Shown piece after piece: positions 40,171-51,649 of a stretch of DNA of 64,000 nucleotides. How positions within the stretch are numbered: position 1 is the first letter of the stretch; each line of letters starts with the position of its first letter. Where the stretch lies: assembly GCA_963576725.1 (NCBI GenBank), contig OY755239.1, positions 55,639,640-55,703,639 of the forward strand, given 5' to 3'. This DNA is from Azorinus chamasolen. Taxonomy: Eukaryota > Mollusca > Bivalvia > Cardiida > Solecurtidae. Below the pieces are notes generated by a model that was not told the DNA's origin, did not search any database, and worked only from the letters and a program-made list of their open reading frames with translations. A program made the translations under genes and the position numbers.

Positions 40171-41395
40171 CTAATATTAACCTCAATTGTCCTTATACAC
40201 CATACAATGCCCTGCTCTATCCCATATTAACCTCTATTGCCCTACTACACCATACATTGCCCTGTTCTATCCTACATTAACCTATATTGTCCTACTACAC
40301 CATGATAGTGCACGGTTACATTCTCGCACCTTTTTCCGACATGATTTATAATAGAATACTATAGGATTCGATGACAAAATGTAACGAAAAAATGCGATAA
40401 TTTAATGTTGCACTTTCGCATTTTTTCGGCGTTTTACCAAAATTGTAAAACAGAGTTGTTTTGTTAGAATGCTGGCCCAATAGGATTCCGTGTACTTCTC
40501 TATCCCACATTAACTTCTATTGTCCTACTACACCATACATTACCCTTCTCTATCCATTAACCTCTATTGTCCTACTACACCATACATTACCCTTCTCTAT
40601 CCATTAACCTCTATTGTCCTACTACACCATACATTACCCTTCTCTATCCATTAACCTCTATTGTCCTACTACACCATACATTACCCTTCTCTATCCATTA
40701 ACCTCTATTGTCCTACTACACCATACATTACCCTTCTCTATCCATTAACCTCTATTGTCCTACTACACCATACATTACCCTTCTCTATCCATTAACCTCT
40801 ATTGTCCTACTACACCATACATTACCCTTCTCTATCCATTAACCTCTATTGTCCTACTACACCATACATTACCCTTCTCTATCCATTAACCTCTATTGTC
40901 CTACTACACCATACATTACCCTTCTCTATCCATTAACCTCTATTGTCCTACTACACCATACATTACCCTGCTCTATCCGTCATTAACCTCTGTTGTCCTA
41001 CTTTACCATATATTGCCCTTCTCTATCCAACATTAAACTCTATTGCCCTACTACACATATGTTGTCCTATTACACAATACATTGCCCTGCTATATCCACC
41101 ATTAATATCTATTGTCCTATTACACCATACAGTACCCTGCTCTATCCGACATTAACTTATATTGTCCTACTACACCATACAATGCCCTGCTCTATCCCAC
41201 ATTAACCTGTATTATCCTCTACACCATACATTGCCCTGCTCTATCCCAAGTTAACCTATATTTTCCTACTACACCATTCATGTCACTTAGAACTTTATCC
41301 CACATTAACCTCTGTTGTCCTACTACACCAGACAGTGCCCTTCTCTATCCCACAATACTCTATTCCTACCACGCTATACATTTCCCTGTACACCG
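40171..41395. repeat. Minisatellite continued, 47-bp homogenised block
   Basis: Continuation of the 38690 array. From about 40540 to 40970 a shortened 47-bp unit (CATTACCCTTCTCTATCCAT + TAACCTCTATTGTCCTACTA + CACCATA) repeats nine or so times almost without change. The flanks are diverged 50-bp-like units. Confidence 0.85.
40303..40492. other. Non-repeat insert in the minisatellite
   Basis: About 190 bp with no match to the array (ATAGTGCACGGTTACATTCT ... GGCCCAATAGGATTCC). It contains two CGCATTTTTTCG-type words in opposite orientations. Identity unknown. Confidence 0.45.
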
Positions 41396-41949
41396 TCTTA
41401 CACCGTTTGCTGAACTTATCAGTGTCAATGGCTTATACCAGCAAATATTTGTTTTGTTGTGCCCCTTCAACATGGAAATAGACTGGTTCCAAAATAAGAT
41501 CTGGACGGGTTTTCCTTAAATAATGTGGGAATAAGTGATTTGACTATTTGAATGCGAGACACAAGTGTACTGGTATTTACACATTGTGTAGAAATGTTCG
41601 TATTCGAAATCCTCTAGCAAATTCATTCTTTTCACACCGACTGGACAAAAGTTAAACACTGATGGACCAGTCAACTTTAAATAATCAGCACTCAAGGAGT
41701 TAGACCTAAGGTTTGAAGCAGAATGTCTTGTCACAGTAGGTGCAAGCGAGGTTTTACGCCAGCGTAAATTGGCTGCGTAAAACATGTTTAGGCAGGGTAG
41801 GAGATAAACCAGAGAGCAACATTATTATTTAGTAATTTTAATTAGGCAAGGACATACAAAATTCTGACCAAAGACGATCAACTGACTTCTGAAATATAAG
41901 CAACTGTTCCTCTAAACAGGTATGAGATTTGTTCCAGCTGTTTTTGCTT
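41396..41949. other. No supported gene; one anonymous open frame
   Basis: The minus strand is open over 41516-41785 (starts at the ATG in GTAAAACATG and has a normal-looking composition). It has no recognisable domain, no convincing splice sites and no neighbour logic. Confidence 0.3.
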
Positions 41950-42060
41950 TGGTTTTTAGCATTTATAACAACCATTGCAAACAGTCTGGATCCAGATGAG
42001 ATACAGAGTAACTTGGCACCTCATCAGGGTCCAAACTGTTTTTCACTTTGACATTTATTT
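41950..42060. mobile_element. MITE family D variant, partial
   Basis: Hairpin GGATCCAGATGAGATACAG faces CACCTCATCAGGGTCCAAAC. Confidence 0.55.
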
Positions 42061-42118
42061 TTGAATAGATAAGGAAGGGAAAAAAGCAAAAGGCGACAAT
42101 ACATTGTATTCGCAACCA

Positions 42119-42312
42119 TTAACCCCTTCAGTGCAATGATGACGGGTCTGTAATATCATATGCTAAACAGTTTGCATCCATCAGGATAGAAACTGTCTGG
42201 TACCCTGTTTATCTTCTTATAAAGACATTGAAGAAAATTAATGTCCATTCTAAAACTTGAAGCAGACGAAAATATGTCTAGCACACGACACTTGTGGCCC
42301 TGAAAGGGTTAA
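42119..42312. mobile_element. MITE family P with TTAA flanks
   Basis: TTAACCCCTTCAGTGCAATG at the left and GGCCCTGAAAGGGTTAA at the right. Degenerate central hairpin. Confidence 0.65.
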
Positions 42313-42564
42313 TTTCTCAGAGTGCATAATGTATTTGGAGTACATAATGCTGGACAGCAAATGACCTGCAGATGACCTGCATGATGTTAACATCACATCA
42401 AACAGTTCTTGGGAATTAGTGAGGCTGTGAGCACAGTGAACAATAATTCAGCTGCATTTTCTGGAGTGTAAATCTGGAGTGTGGTCTCGCAGTAAATAAT
42501 GGTCATTTTGAATTTCCATCAAAAATGTATGCGACCGCTTGGGAGAAAGGTTATTTTCATTTCT

Positions 42565-42805
42565 CCATGAACCCTTTATCCTAAGGGACGCCCGTTGGTA
42601 CCTTTGCGAACAAAATAAACCCCGATCAGACGGTTCTTGTTTGAGCCATCTGATCAGGGTATGCAATGTTTGCCTATAACATACATCTATTTCTAAGACA
42701 AGACCAGGGCTATTCTCCCTGTTCATGATACATTATAAAAAATCAGATAATTAATATTCGTACAGGCATTATTTCTCACATGAATGGTCCAGGAGAAAAG
42801 GGTTG
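42565..42805. mobile_element. MITE family A
   Basis: Hairpin CCCCGATCAGACGGTTCTTG with inverse, AATTAATATTCGTACAGG, right end GGAGAAAAGGGTT. Confidence 0.65.
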
Positions 42806-42984
42806 CAAAATGTTAACAAACATGATTGCTGCATGTTTGATTCTCCACTCCAGCATGTGTTAAGTTGTTTGCATTAATTTTCGATATTGCGAATAAGACG
42901 TGGCGTATTCCTAAAGCCAATACGAGGACACAACGCAAATCTTCTTTTGACTGGTGATATTTTACTGCTGTTGTACACAGCTAT

Positions 42985-43060
42985 AGCAACATTTGCATGT
43001 TTGGATCCAGATCAGACGCAGAGAAAATCGGTGTCTCATCTGGATCCAGACTTTTTATCT
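42985..43060. mobile_element. MITE family D core
   Basis: Hairpin GGATCCAGATCAGACGCAGA facing GGTGTCTCATCTGGATCCAG. Confidence 0.6.
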
Positions 43061-43079
43061 ATAAACATTAGCCCTTGTG

Positions 43080-43338
43080 TTAAATATTTCTTTCATATAA
43101 ATGTGCGTTCACGCATTTGCAAACAGAGTAGAACCGGAAAAGACGGCTCCTATAGGAGCCGTCTGATCAGAATCTGCTCTGTTAGCTCATTGAATTTGAT
43201 CTGTTTCTCTTGATCTATTTCTTTAATTTCTAAAATGGCTACAATGTTCCACCATCCATATTCATTATAACTATTTTGTCCATGAATATTCAGTAGGTTT
43301 TGAAATTTGGAATAAGCACAGAACAGGGAAAGGGTTAT
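43080..43338. mobile_element. MITE family A2
   Basis: Hairpin AAGACGGCTCCTATAGGAGCC, then A2-specific text in inverse (AAAATGGCTACAATGTTCC), right end GGGAAAGGGTTA. Confidence 0.75.
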
Positions 43339-43445
43339 GAGTGATATGGATTGCATTTGTCAACAGCTTTGCTCGAGATGAAACGCATATTAGCCTGGCG
43401 GCTTATCAATGTCCAAGCTGTATGGCACTAGATCATTAATTCCCT

Positions 43446-43528
43446 TAACCTTTTATAAAAACGTGTTCACGCATTTGTAAACAGAGTAGACCCAGATCAG
43501 ACGGCTCAAGGACAAGGAAAGGGTTAAT
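43446..43528. mobile_element. MITE family A2, most of the element deleted
   Basis: TTAACCTTTTATAAAAACG, then one hairpin arm up to AGACGGCTCA, fused directly to AAGGAAAGGGTTAA. Only 83 bp remain, yet both TTAA ends are kept. Confidence 0.65.
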
Positions 43529-43580
43529 AGCTGTATATGAAGTAAACAATGCAGACATAATTATCTTTACCACATGATAA

Positions 43581-43790
43581 TGATTAACACTTTCAGTGCG
43601 GTAAACGAGTCATTAATGTCGCTTGCAAACCGTGTAGACCCAGATTAGAGGGCTACTAGAGAAGCCCTTTCATCAGGGTCTGCATTGTTTGTCAATGATT
43701 TTAAGTTCTCTTTAAAACTTCCCTAAATATTTACGGTAAGCTTGGCATGTTTCTATTTTGGAATAGTCCATTTGACACAGGTTAAAGTAC
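43581..43790. mobile_element. MITE family P
   Basis: TTAACACTTTCAGTGCGG at the left, hairpin GACCCAGATTAGAGGGCTAC facing CCCTTTCATCAGGGTCTG, tail GGAATAGTCCATTTGACAC. Confidence 0.65.
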
Positions 43791-43885
43791 ATGTATGCAT
43801 GTAGTTATACCAGTTGTGTACCTTCGATTAGCCATTGTCGTGGTACAGGGTCGTATTACATTACACAGGCTAACGATGTTTCACT

Positions 43886-44095
43886 ATACAAGGACAACCC
43901 CGCTAATGCGACCACCAAACAGGGGCGTAATTCTGGGTGGCAGAGGCAGGTGGTAGCTTAATGCAGAACGAAAGTTATGCAGAAAGCTCCAAAAGGAGCT
44001 TTCTGCATAACTTTCGTCCTGCATTAAGCAACCACCTGCTTTAGACGACATCAGTGGCTGTTTATTAAGTGGTCGCATTAGCGGGTTTCACTGTA
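43886..44095. mobile_element. MITE family F variant with TA flanks
   Basis: CAACCCCGCTAATGCGACC at the left and GGTCGCATTAGCGGGTTTCA at the right. Perfect hairpin AGAAAGCTCCAAAAGGAGCT. Confidence 0.8.
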
Positions 44096-44119
44096 CAAGG
44101 ACAGTCATACATAATATAA

Positions 44120-44291
44120 TGCTAATACAGATGTCTAGTAGATAAGATGCGTAAATTTAAATATTTTCAAGGACAAGTCCGTTATTTCTTCACCAAATCC
44201 TATACTGTGACCATTCTTAAGAATCAACTCACAGTATAAGGTTTGGTGGAGAAATGACGGTTTTAGCATTTGGGTACACACCTTTATCTGC
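44120..44291. mobile_element. MITE family E
   Basis: TAGATAAGATGCGTAAATTT at the left and GGGTACACACCTTTATCTG at the right. Shortened stem TATACTGTGACCATTCTTAA. Confidence 0.7.
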
Positions 44292-44349
44292 AGCTCAACA
44301 GTAATAGACTCCCTTTTGGCATATAATGAGACTTACTACTGAGTCTTAG

Positions 44350-44655
44350 GGTCACGTGGTAGCTTATTGCAACAGAAGCTCTCTGCATTACTTTCGTCCT
44401 GCATCAAACCATCACCTGCTTTTAACCCTTTCAGTGTAACTAACGAGTAACTAATGCCATTTAATAACAGCGTAGACCCAGATGAGAAGGTTTCTAGAGG
44501 AAGCTTGTTCATCAGGGTCTATAATGTTTTTCATTTTCTTTAAAAACTCCAATATATTCACGATAAGCTTGACCTGTTTAAGTTTTGGAATAGTCCATTT
44601 GAAAATTTAGCGTTGAAAAGGTTCAGTGATCTTTTTAGAGAGGTTCCATTGTATC
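44350..44655. mobile_element. MITE family F interrupted by a P element
   Basis: F text AGCTTATTGCAACAGAAGC ... CCATCACCTGCT stops at TTAACCC and resumes as TTTAGAGAGGTTCCATTGTA. Confidence 0.55.
44422..44625. mobile_element. MITE family P nested in F
   Basis: TTAACCCTTTCAGTGTAAC at the left, hairpin GACCCAGATGAGAAGGTTTC facing TTGTTCATCAGGGTCTATAA, right end GTTGAAAAGGTTC. Confidence 0.65.
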
Positions 44656-44734
44656 GCTTAGATTGGATAAGAAATCTATCTATTTATCAAATTAGAATTT
44701 ATGATAAATATTTGAACCCATAACTGTATACAAA

Positions 44735-45168
44735 CGCATATATGTAGGCATTTGTAAAACGATTAGAGCCATGTCAAATAGCTCATGTAGCGGGTCTGAT
44801 CCGGGTCTACTCTGCATATGGAATTATAGTAAAACCTCTCTATAACGGCCACTAAATTACATTAAATATTTTGTGTTAAAGGCAGGTGACTGCTTAAAGC
44901 AAGGTGAAAGTAAAACAGAACGCTCCTATAGGAGTGTTCTGTTTTACTTTCACATTGCTTTAAGCAGCCACCTGCCGTAAATACCAAATAATTAACACAA
45001 TGTAGTGGCCGTTATAGAGAGGTTCTACTGTAGATAGATTGATTATGCAGTTTCTGCCATGACCATACATTCTATCATATAATCGTATCATATCATAAAA
45101 CATTAATTAATTAGTATTCATAATACCATGCATTCTACCATGAATATGCTTAAGGGGAATGGTTAAAC
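44735..45168. mobile_element. MITE family A interrupted by an F element
   Basis: A text runs to CTGCATATGGAATTATA, continues after F with TAGATAGATTGATTATGCAG, and ends AAGGGGAATGGTTAA. Confidence 0.7.
44827..45032. mobile_element. MITE family F nested in A at a TA
   Basis: TATAGTAAAACCTCTCTATA at the left and AGAGAGGTTCTACTGTA at the right. Tip AGAACGCTCCTATAGGAGTG. Confidence 0.8.
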
Positions 45169-45337
45169 GGTTCCTATTGGAGCCGCCTGATCAATGTCTG
45201 CTCTGTTTGCTTACGAAATTATTTTGATCTGGATCTACAGTTTCTGTCATGACCAACTTTGTGCCATTATAAAACATTATCTAATAAATATTCTTGACGA
45301 CATTACTTCTTACATAAATATTCATGGAATAAAGGGT
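45160..45337. mobile_element. MITE family A lacking the left hairpin arm
   Basis: Starts at GGTTAAACGGTTCCTATTGG and runs through the right arm to GGAATAAAGGGTTTAA. Confidence 0.6.
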
Positions 45338-45482
45338 TTAACACTGAACTTGGTCTAAGTCTGAAGTTTTGATTCAAATCAATAGCTATCCAACAAAACT
45401 CGTCTAAAGCGACCACCAAAAGCAACCACTGAGTTTTAAGATCCATATGTCCAATCAATATAAGGTCGATAAAGAAAAGCAT

Positions 45483-45684
45483 GTTAAGTCCCTTTCTCCA
45501 TAAATACGCCTTTCTACGCATTTGCAAACAGTAGACCCAGATCAGGACATGCTCTGTTTGCTTATGGAATAAGATAAATATACCATGGCCAAATATTAAT
45601 GTGTTCATATGCCATTATACAAAATTAATTTAACAAATATTCATGATTATTTCTTACATGAATATTCCATGGATCAAAATGTTA
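45483..45684. mobile_element. MITE family A with shortened hairpin
   Basis: CCCTTTCTCCATAAATACGC, core CAGTAGACCCAGATCAGGAC, right end GATCAAAATGTTAA. Confidence 0.65.
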
Positions 45685-45820
45685 ATATATCCTAGGTCTA
45701 TGTTTGATACATGTACACGCATGGGCGAACTATCCGCTAGTCCTCATTGTGGACCAATAATGCCTGCCCAATCTCTGGGTCCATGCTTATAAAACTTTTT
45801 ATACTCATTCGTTCACTCCG

Positions 45821-46087
45821 TTAACTCTTACCCTGTTCTATGTTCTATGTTTATTCCAAATTTCAATACGGTATACCTACCGAATATTCGTGTACAAAAT
45901 AGTTATAATGAAATATGGAAAGCGGAACATTGTAGTCATTTTCGAAAGTAAGGAAACAAATCTTTCAAATTTCATTAGCAAACAGACCAGATCCTGATTA
46001 GACGGCTCTTATAGGAGCCGTCTGATCTAGGCATATTATGTTTGCAAATATGTAAAACACGTTTATTTATATGAAGGAAAGGGTTAA
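45821..46087. mobile_element. MITE family A2 with TTAA flanks
   Basis: TTAACTCTTACCCTG at the left, hairpin AGACGGCTCTTATAGGAGCC, right end GAAGGAAAGGGTTAA. A piece of element I (GGGTCCATGCTTATAAAAC) precedes it at 45776. Confidence 0.8.
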
Positions 46088-46200
46088 GAAACTATTTGAC
46101 TGAGTGTCAAACAGCTTGGAACCAGATAAGCCGCCGAGTTACTCGGCGTCTCATCTGTATCCAAGCTATTTGCAAATACCAACTTAGATACGCTTAGCGT
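46084..46200. mobile_element. MITE family D variant
   Basis: Shares the TTAA at 46084; hairpin AAGCCGCCGAGTTACTCGGC. Confidence 0.65.
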
Positions 46201-46566
46201 GAGAAGAGCTGTGCCAAATCACGCCTTCTAAGTTTGTTATTGATCTTAAAAATAAATTTTAGCTTGCAAAAATAATACAGAAGAACGACTTACTGTGTGC
46301 TTAACAATCCAATTGTTAATGGTTGGGAAATACAAACATCACTGACTAAGCTACGACCTACCCGTATTGAATTTCCCCTTCAGCGTGTGTGTAGTACACC
46401 CAGCATAAACGGGCCCAGTCGTGCCGTATAATTGACTGAAATATTACACTTGCTTGTAAACTATTTAAATGCCAACTACTGCCACAATATTCAGACAAGA
46501 CTGATTTCAGAGAAAAACCTAAATACCAAATATACTTTCACTCTCTCAGAAGCTTGTGAGTTTTTC
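46201..46566. other. No recognised feature
   Basis: AT-rich sequence between D and B elements; no exon, repeat or hairpin recognised. Confidence 0.4.
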
Positions 46567-46779
46567 TTAACCCATACCCCTTTATTGATGCCTTTTGGTT
46601 GTAAAAGTCATTTTGAAACCATTGTGATAAATAGAGCATTTTGCTCCACAGAAGCAAATGCTCTATTTATCACAATGATTTCAAAACTACACAATTCTAC
46701 ACATTTCCTTTAGTAAATGCTCCTTTTCTGTAGATTTATTCAGAGGTTAGGTCAAACAATAGTCTAGGAGGGAATTATC
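46567..46779. mobile_element. MITE family B
   Basis: TTAACCCATACCCCTTTATTG at the left, hairpin GCATTTTGCTCCACAGAAGC, right end CTAGGAGGGAATTATC. Confidence 0.75.
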
Positions 46780-46794
46780 CTTTATTTGGCAGAG

Positions 46795-47023
46795 ACTCCG
46801 TTGTAAACGAAGTAGGCCAGATCGGGAGAATCCTATAGAAACCATCCACCCATGATCTTCTCTGTTTGCTTATAGAATGATGTAGATATGATTATACCAG
46901 TTCTGCCATGATCAAAATATCAAAATGTTCTGTGCTCACATGCCATTTAAAATGCATGTAACTTAATAAATATTCATGATGACACTTTCTCTTACATTGT
47001 CATTCATCAAGTAAAATATTAAG
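46795..47023. mobile_element. MITE family A, decayed
   Basis: Imperfect core GGGAGAATCCTATAGAAACC, GATTATACCAGTTCTGCC, end CAAGTAAAATATTAA. Confidence 0.55.
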
Positions 47024-47056
47024 CATAGTTTAATTTAGATACAGAACATCCTTGGT

Positions 47057-47120
47057 GTTAGCTCTTTTGCTGCCAGTGTCGCATCTGCGGTTACCTATAC
47101 AAACAGTTTTACTCGGGGAG
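47057..47120. mobile_element. MITE family D, half element
   Basis: TTAGCTCTTTTGCTGCCAGT and ACAAACAGTTTTACTCGG remain; it stops where the 360-bp satellite starts. Confidence 0.5.
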
Positions 47121-48715
47121 CCAATAGTGCCTACCGTGCACCCCCATGACTTTTTTTCATGGGTACCAAAATGTTCAGAAAAGTGTCCTGAATCAGAATC
47201 GCGAATGTACTCAAACTTAAAATTATTTTAGACTATGTGTATTTTAACCGTTTCCATGGCAACCCCCCAGTTTTCGTAATGATGACCCATGCCTACAAAT
47301 TCGCCCATATCACAGCCAGTTTTTGTCATAAAACTATAAAACTGGTACCAAATGGAAGATAAGACATTGTACTTTTATGTCAAGCTTGTTTTTTTAATTA
47401 GCTTATTTGCATACTCATGAATATTAATGAGAACATTAAAAATAGTAAAAAATATATAGAAATAACGTAAACCTTTCATTTTTTATCCTACAAATATCAG
47501 AAAATAACTTCAAATGCAGTTTAACATGATGACGAAACCCCCAGGAAACAAAAGATTCAATTTGAGGACCATAGCATTAATTTTAAGCACCATTTTCACC
47601 GTTTCCATGGTAACACCCTAGTTTTCGTAATGATGGTCCGTAAAAAATTGACCTGCAAAATCGTCCATATCACAGCCAGTTTTTGTCCAAAACCTATAAA
47701 ACTGGTACCAAATTGGAGATAGGACATTGTGCTTTTATTTCCAGTTTTTTTTAAATTACCTTATTTGCATACTCATGAATATTAATGAGAACATTAAAAA
47801 TAGTAAAAACAATATAGAAATAACGTAAATAATGTAAACTATTCACTTTTTATCCTACAAATATCAGAAAACACTTTCAAATGCAGTTTAACATGATGAC
47901 AAAATCCTCAGAAAACAAAATATCAAATTTGAGGACCAAAAATTTAACTCTAAGTAACTTTTTAACTCTTTCCATAGTAACCATTCATTTCACTCTGTTC
48001 ACACATTTTTGTTAGTCGAGACCTACCTGCAAAAATCTTCCCTACCACAGGAATGTTTTGTGCTAACTGTATAAAACTGGTACCGAATTAAAGCTAAGAC
48101 ATTGTGCTTTGGTTTAGAGGCTATACTTAGGAATTACCGTATTTGCATACACATGAATATTAATGAGAATAATTAAAAAATAGCAAAAAAAATACAGAAT
48201 AACGTAAACCTCTCAATTTTTATCCTACCAATATCAGAAAACAACTTCAAACGTAATTTAAATTGATGACAAAATACTCAGAAAGCTAAGCATCTAAATT
48301 GATACCCAAACAATGAACTGTACGTAACATTGTAACGGTTTCCATGATAACCGATCCTTTCACAAGTTTTGGAAAGTTGACATCCACCTGTAATACTCCG
48401 CTAGATCTGTTATTTTTGATGAATCATGAAATCATTTATTACAGACATAGATATGAGGCATTGCTTTAATAGTAAATATTACTTTTCTGATATAAACTAA
48501 TTTGCATATGTATGAATATTTATGAGAACAGTAATAGATGTTGAAATTTTCGACAGACACCAGTCTTTCTCTTATAAAGCAAACAAAAATGCAAAATTGT
48601 TAGCTAAAGTTTACTATGATCACTGAATATTACCAAGATTGTTAGATAAATAAAATTGGGACAAATTATATAGCACTGATGGTGATATATCTGTTTCCTA
48701 GGCAACCATTCTAGC
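47121..48715. repeat. Satellite of about 355-370 bp, four diverged units
   Basis: CGTTTCCATGG(C/T)AACC-type words recur at about 47251, 47597, 47966, 48337 and 48690. Within each unit, in order, are CAGCCAGTTTTTGT, AAACTGGTACCAAAT, TTTGCATACTCATGAATATT, GAAATAACGTAAAC and TTTATCCTACAAATATCAG. No unit is coding. Confidence 0.85.
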
Positions 48716-48941
48716 CTCATTGTTCATATTACAGAGTGTTTAAATACCTGCAACATACAAAGATATTGCTGCCTACTTTGGCGATAATTATAAATGATAT
48801 AAACATATACCTACGTGCTCACATATTCGTGAGATATGAGTCTTTTAAAACACATTATTTACATTTATCTTTGAAGAAATCAAAGTTTTGAATTTAGCGC
48901 AGAGGATGACATTTCCCTCCCCTCATATCCTGTTATCCCTT

Positions 48942-49202
48942 TCCCTTTTGAATATTTATGTTAGAAATAAAGACAACATGCATATGTATTAGCTTAACTC
49001 TTTCGCTGCTAAACTTTGTCGTCTGTAGAATGTGTCGTCTGCTACAACTATCGTAGAATACGTATACATGTACCTGCCTTTTTGATACTCCTGGTATATA
49101 TTTCATAAGCAAACAGAGCAGACCCTGATAAGACGACTCCTACAGGAACCGCCTGATCTGGATTTTCTCTGTTTGCAAATGCATTAAGCACGATCAATGG
49201 TA
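48942..49202. mobile_element. MITE family A with a half D element inside
   Basis: TTATCCCTTTCCCTTTTGAA at the left. At TTAACTCTTTCGCTGC the text becomes a D left half, then returns to A with hairpin AGACGACTCCTACAGGAACC. Confidence 0.6.
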
Positions 49203-49286
49203 AACGGCTATGACTCTGATTAGAGGAAGAGTGTTTGATAGCTAATTAAAGTTTGAATTTTTTAACGAATAGGAAATTAGTAAAAA

Positions 49287-49592
49287 TACAGTTGAACTTC
49301 GATATCTCGAACTTCATGAGACCATACAAATTTGCTCAGTTATCCGATTTCTAATTTGATCAATCTCTCAAGTTCACAGATTAATGCAGGTCCAAAGTAA
49401 TGCTGAAAGCTCCTTTAGGAGCTTTCAGCATTACTTTGCACATGTATTAAGCTGTCACATGTGTTTCTAGATATATACACTGATACATTTTAGAACAATT
49501 CTGTACTGCAATTTTTGGAAGGACCGCAGTTTTTCTTCGAGTTATCTCGAAGTTCGGGTTATCCGAGTTCGAGATATCGAAGTTCAACTGTA
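49287..49592. mobile_element. MITE family G, complete with TA flanks
   Basis: TACAGTTGAACTTCGATATC at the left and its inverse at the right. Perfect hairpin GAAAGCTCCTTTAGGAGC. Reference copy for G. Confidence 0.85.
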
Positions 49593-49641
49593 ATCCAGAT
49601 CAATATCTGAGCAGAGATCATGTATTGCAACAGTACACGTC

Positions 49642-50156
49642 CTAACCCTTTCCCTGTTATATGTTTATTACAACTTTTAATACAGTAAACCCTCTCTATA
49701 ACGACCACTAAAGTGTGTTAATTAGTTGGTATTGTGGGCAGGTGGTTGCTTAAAGCAAGGCGAAAGTAAAACAGAACGCTCAAATAGGAGCGTTCTGTTT
49801 TACTTTCACCTTGCTTTAAGCATCCACCTGCCTTTAAATACAAAATACTTGATGTAATTTAGTGGCCGTTATAGAGAGGTTTTACTGTACCTACCGAATA
49901 TTTCATGGACAGAATAGTTATAATGAAATCTGGAAGGTGGGGAATTTTAGACATTTTAGAAAATAAGAAACAGGTCTATCAAATTCCATTAGCAAACAGG
50001 GAAGATTAGTGGAACATTGTGCACACATTTTAGAAAGTAAAGAGACAGATCTATAAAATTCCATTAGCAAACAGACACCTCCTATAGGAGCCGTCTGATC
50101 TGAGTCTACTCTGTTTGCAAATGCGTGAAAAAAGCGTTTATATGAAGAAAAAAGTT
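49642..50156. mobile_element. MITE family A2 with an F insertion and an internal duplication
   Basis: TAACCCTTTCCCTGTTATA at the left. F sits at a TA after CAACTTTTAA. The block AATTCCATTAGCAAACAG is present twice downstream. The hairpin's left arm is largely lost. Right end AAAAAAGTTAA. Confidence 0.7.
49681..49889. mobile_element. MITE family F nested in A2 at a TA
   Basis: TACAGTAAACCCTCTCTATA at the left and AGAGAGGTTTTACTGTA at the right. Tip AGAACGCTCAAATAGGAGCG. Confidence 0.85.
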
Positions 50157-50300
50157 AATATAAATCTGCAATACAAAGGGTTTTATTTTGTGACCAAAAG
50201 CAACTGCTGCATCAAGCTAAACACATACCTTGTGTTTAGCGATAATAAGACATCTATACCATCATATCTTGTAAACATTCACGGAATTGAATAACCCAGT

Positions 50301-50546
50301 TTAACCCTTCTCTTGCTGAATTTTAAAATACATTTCTCCTTCTTTACCCATGTATAATTGTATAATTACATATAACTTCACTGTGTACACGTATTTCGCT
50401 GTGCAATCCTTGCTGTGGAGTGCACTGGCTGCACAATCAACTTGTAAATAGTCCAGACCCTGATGAGACAGCTCCAGCAGGAGCTGTCTCATCTGGGTCT
50501 TCACTATTTACAGGTATATTGACGTGAATAGCAAGCGAAGGGTTAA
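50301..50546. mobile_element. MITE family C with TTAA flanks
   Basis: TTAACCCTTCTCTTGCTG at the left and AGCAAGCGAAGGGTTAA at the right. Tip AGCTCCAGCAGGAGCT. Confidence 0.85.
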
Positions 50547-50746
50547 TATTATTCAGCTGAGTTTTTATAATGGCATAAATAAGGGAATATTTTTTTATCA
50601 TCGCAGTGAGTCTAGAATCAGATCAATATTATCTCATAAGCCAACAGAGCAGACCCTGGTCAGACGGCTGCTTCAGGAGCCGTCTGACCCGTGTCTACTC
50701 TGTTTGCAAATGTGTGAAAGGACGTTTCCATCAGGTTTATGGTTAA
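50543..50746. mobile_element. MITE family A, left end missing
   Basis: Continues from the C element's TTAA; hairpin AGACGGCTGCTTCAGGAGCC, right end TTTATGGTTAA. Confidence 0.65.
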
Positions 50747-51086
50747 CACTTATTCTTCTGTTTAAATCGATGCTTGTTAGATCTTGAGCTGCTGCAAATG
50801 TCACTTGCTTCCGATTCTTTCAAGCCTGTGAGATGCTATTGGCCGATTGTCAAACAGCTAGGACACGGACCAGACGCTGGACCAATGACATCTGATCTGG
50901 ATACAAGTGATTTGGTATGGGTTCACAAAAAAGGGTTTGATATAATTACTACTTCCTTTTCATTTTCATTGGTTAGCATCAACTTTCCATACAGTGTCTG
51001 CTCGTTTACTGTATTATAATTTGTCACCATGAACATCCGGGTTTTTATATGCCGTTTGCATCAGGAATGTGGGCCAGATTTGGGAA
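50747..51086. other. Decayed D-like core only
   Basis: GATTGTCAAACAGCTAGGAC and CATCTGATCTGGATACAAGT (50845-50912) look like a worn D hairpin. Nothing else is recognised. Confidence 0.35.
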
Positions 51087-51294
51087 TACAGTAAACCCTT
51101 TCTAAACTGGAAGTCTAGTAGAGAAGAATGTAGATATCTTTAGACAGGTGGCAATTTACTGCAGGGTGAATGTCATACAGAAATCTCCTAGAGGAGCTTT
51201 CTGCATGTCATTCACCCTGCAGTAAGCTGCCACCTGTCTCCATGACCGATATTTATACTAAATTGGACGCCCAGTTTAGAGGGCTTTACTGAGT
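51087..51294. mobile_element. MITE family F
   Basis: TACAGTAAACCCTTTCTAAA at the left and TTTAGAGGGCTTTACTGAGTA at the right. Hairpin AGAAATCTCCTAGAGGAGC. Confidence 0.75.
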
Positions 51295-51343
51295 AGGTTG
51301 ATTTACTGATGGCAATGCTGTGTAGCCTTTACCGTAAGTTACC

Positions 51344-51367
51344 GGGGGGGGGGGGGGGGGGGGGGGG
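51344..51367. repeat. Run of 24 G
   Basis: Uninterrupted G homopolymer; the length may be an assembly estimate. Confidence 0.9.
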
Positions 51368-51556
51368 CACAAGGGGTCTTTAAAAGTGTATGTATCTGCA
51401 GTGTTTGAGCCAATCTCTGAGGAAAGAGTTCTTATTACATAACAAACAGTGTAGATCCAGATCAGGCATCTGAGTCTGATAACATTTAATATGCAAGCTT
51501 TATCAGACATGTTCCCCAATAAAGAGACTCATTCATTTTTTCAACTTGACAAACTT

Positions 51557-51640
51557 GACAAGCCTCCACGTCAGTATTGCAACGTTTTATTAGCTGATAC
51601 AGCTGATAAAATGTCGCAATACCGACGTAGAGGTTTGACA
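51557..51640. repeat. Short foldback
   Basis: TGACAAGCCTCCACGTCAGT faces ACCGACGTAGAGGTTTGACA, with AACGTTTTATTAGCTGATA completing the stem. Confidence 0.75.
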
Positions 51641-51649
51641 GGGTCTACA

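Noticed and set aside
40540..40970. Regular 47-bp repeats that could be taken for a CRISPR-like array
   Set aside because: Units are contiguous with no unique spacers, and the DNA is from an animal genome with introns.
38771..41519. Plus-strand frames with repeating SYYTIHCPALSHIN-like text
   Set aside because: Direct translation of the 47- and 50-bp minisatellite; frame and stops follow the repeat.
41516..41785. Minus-strand frame of 89 residues with ordinary composition
   Set aside because: No domain, no clear splice sites, no neighbour exon; kept only as a note in the features.
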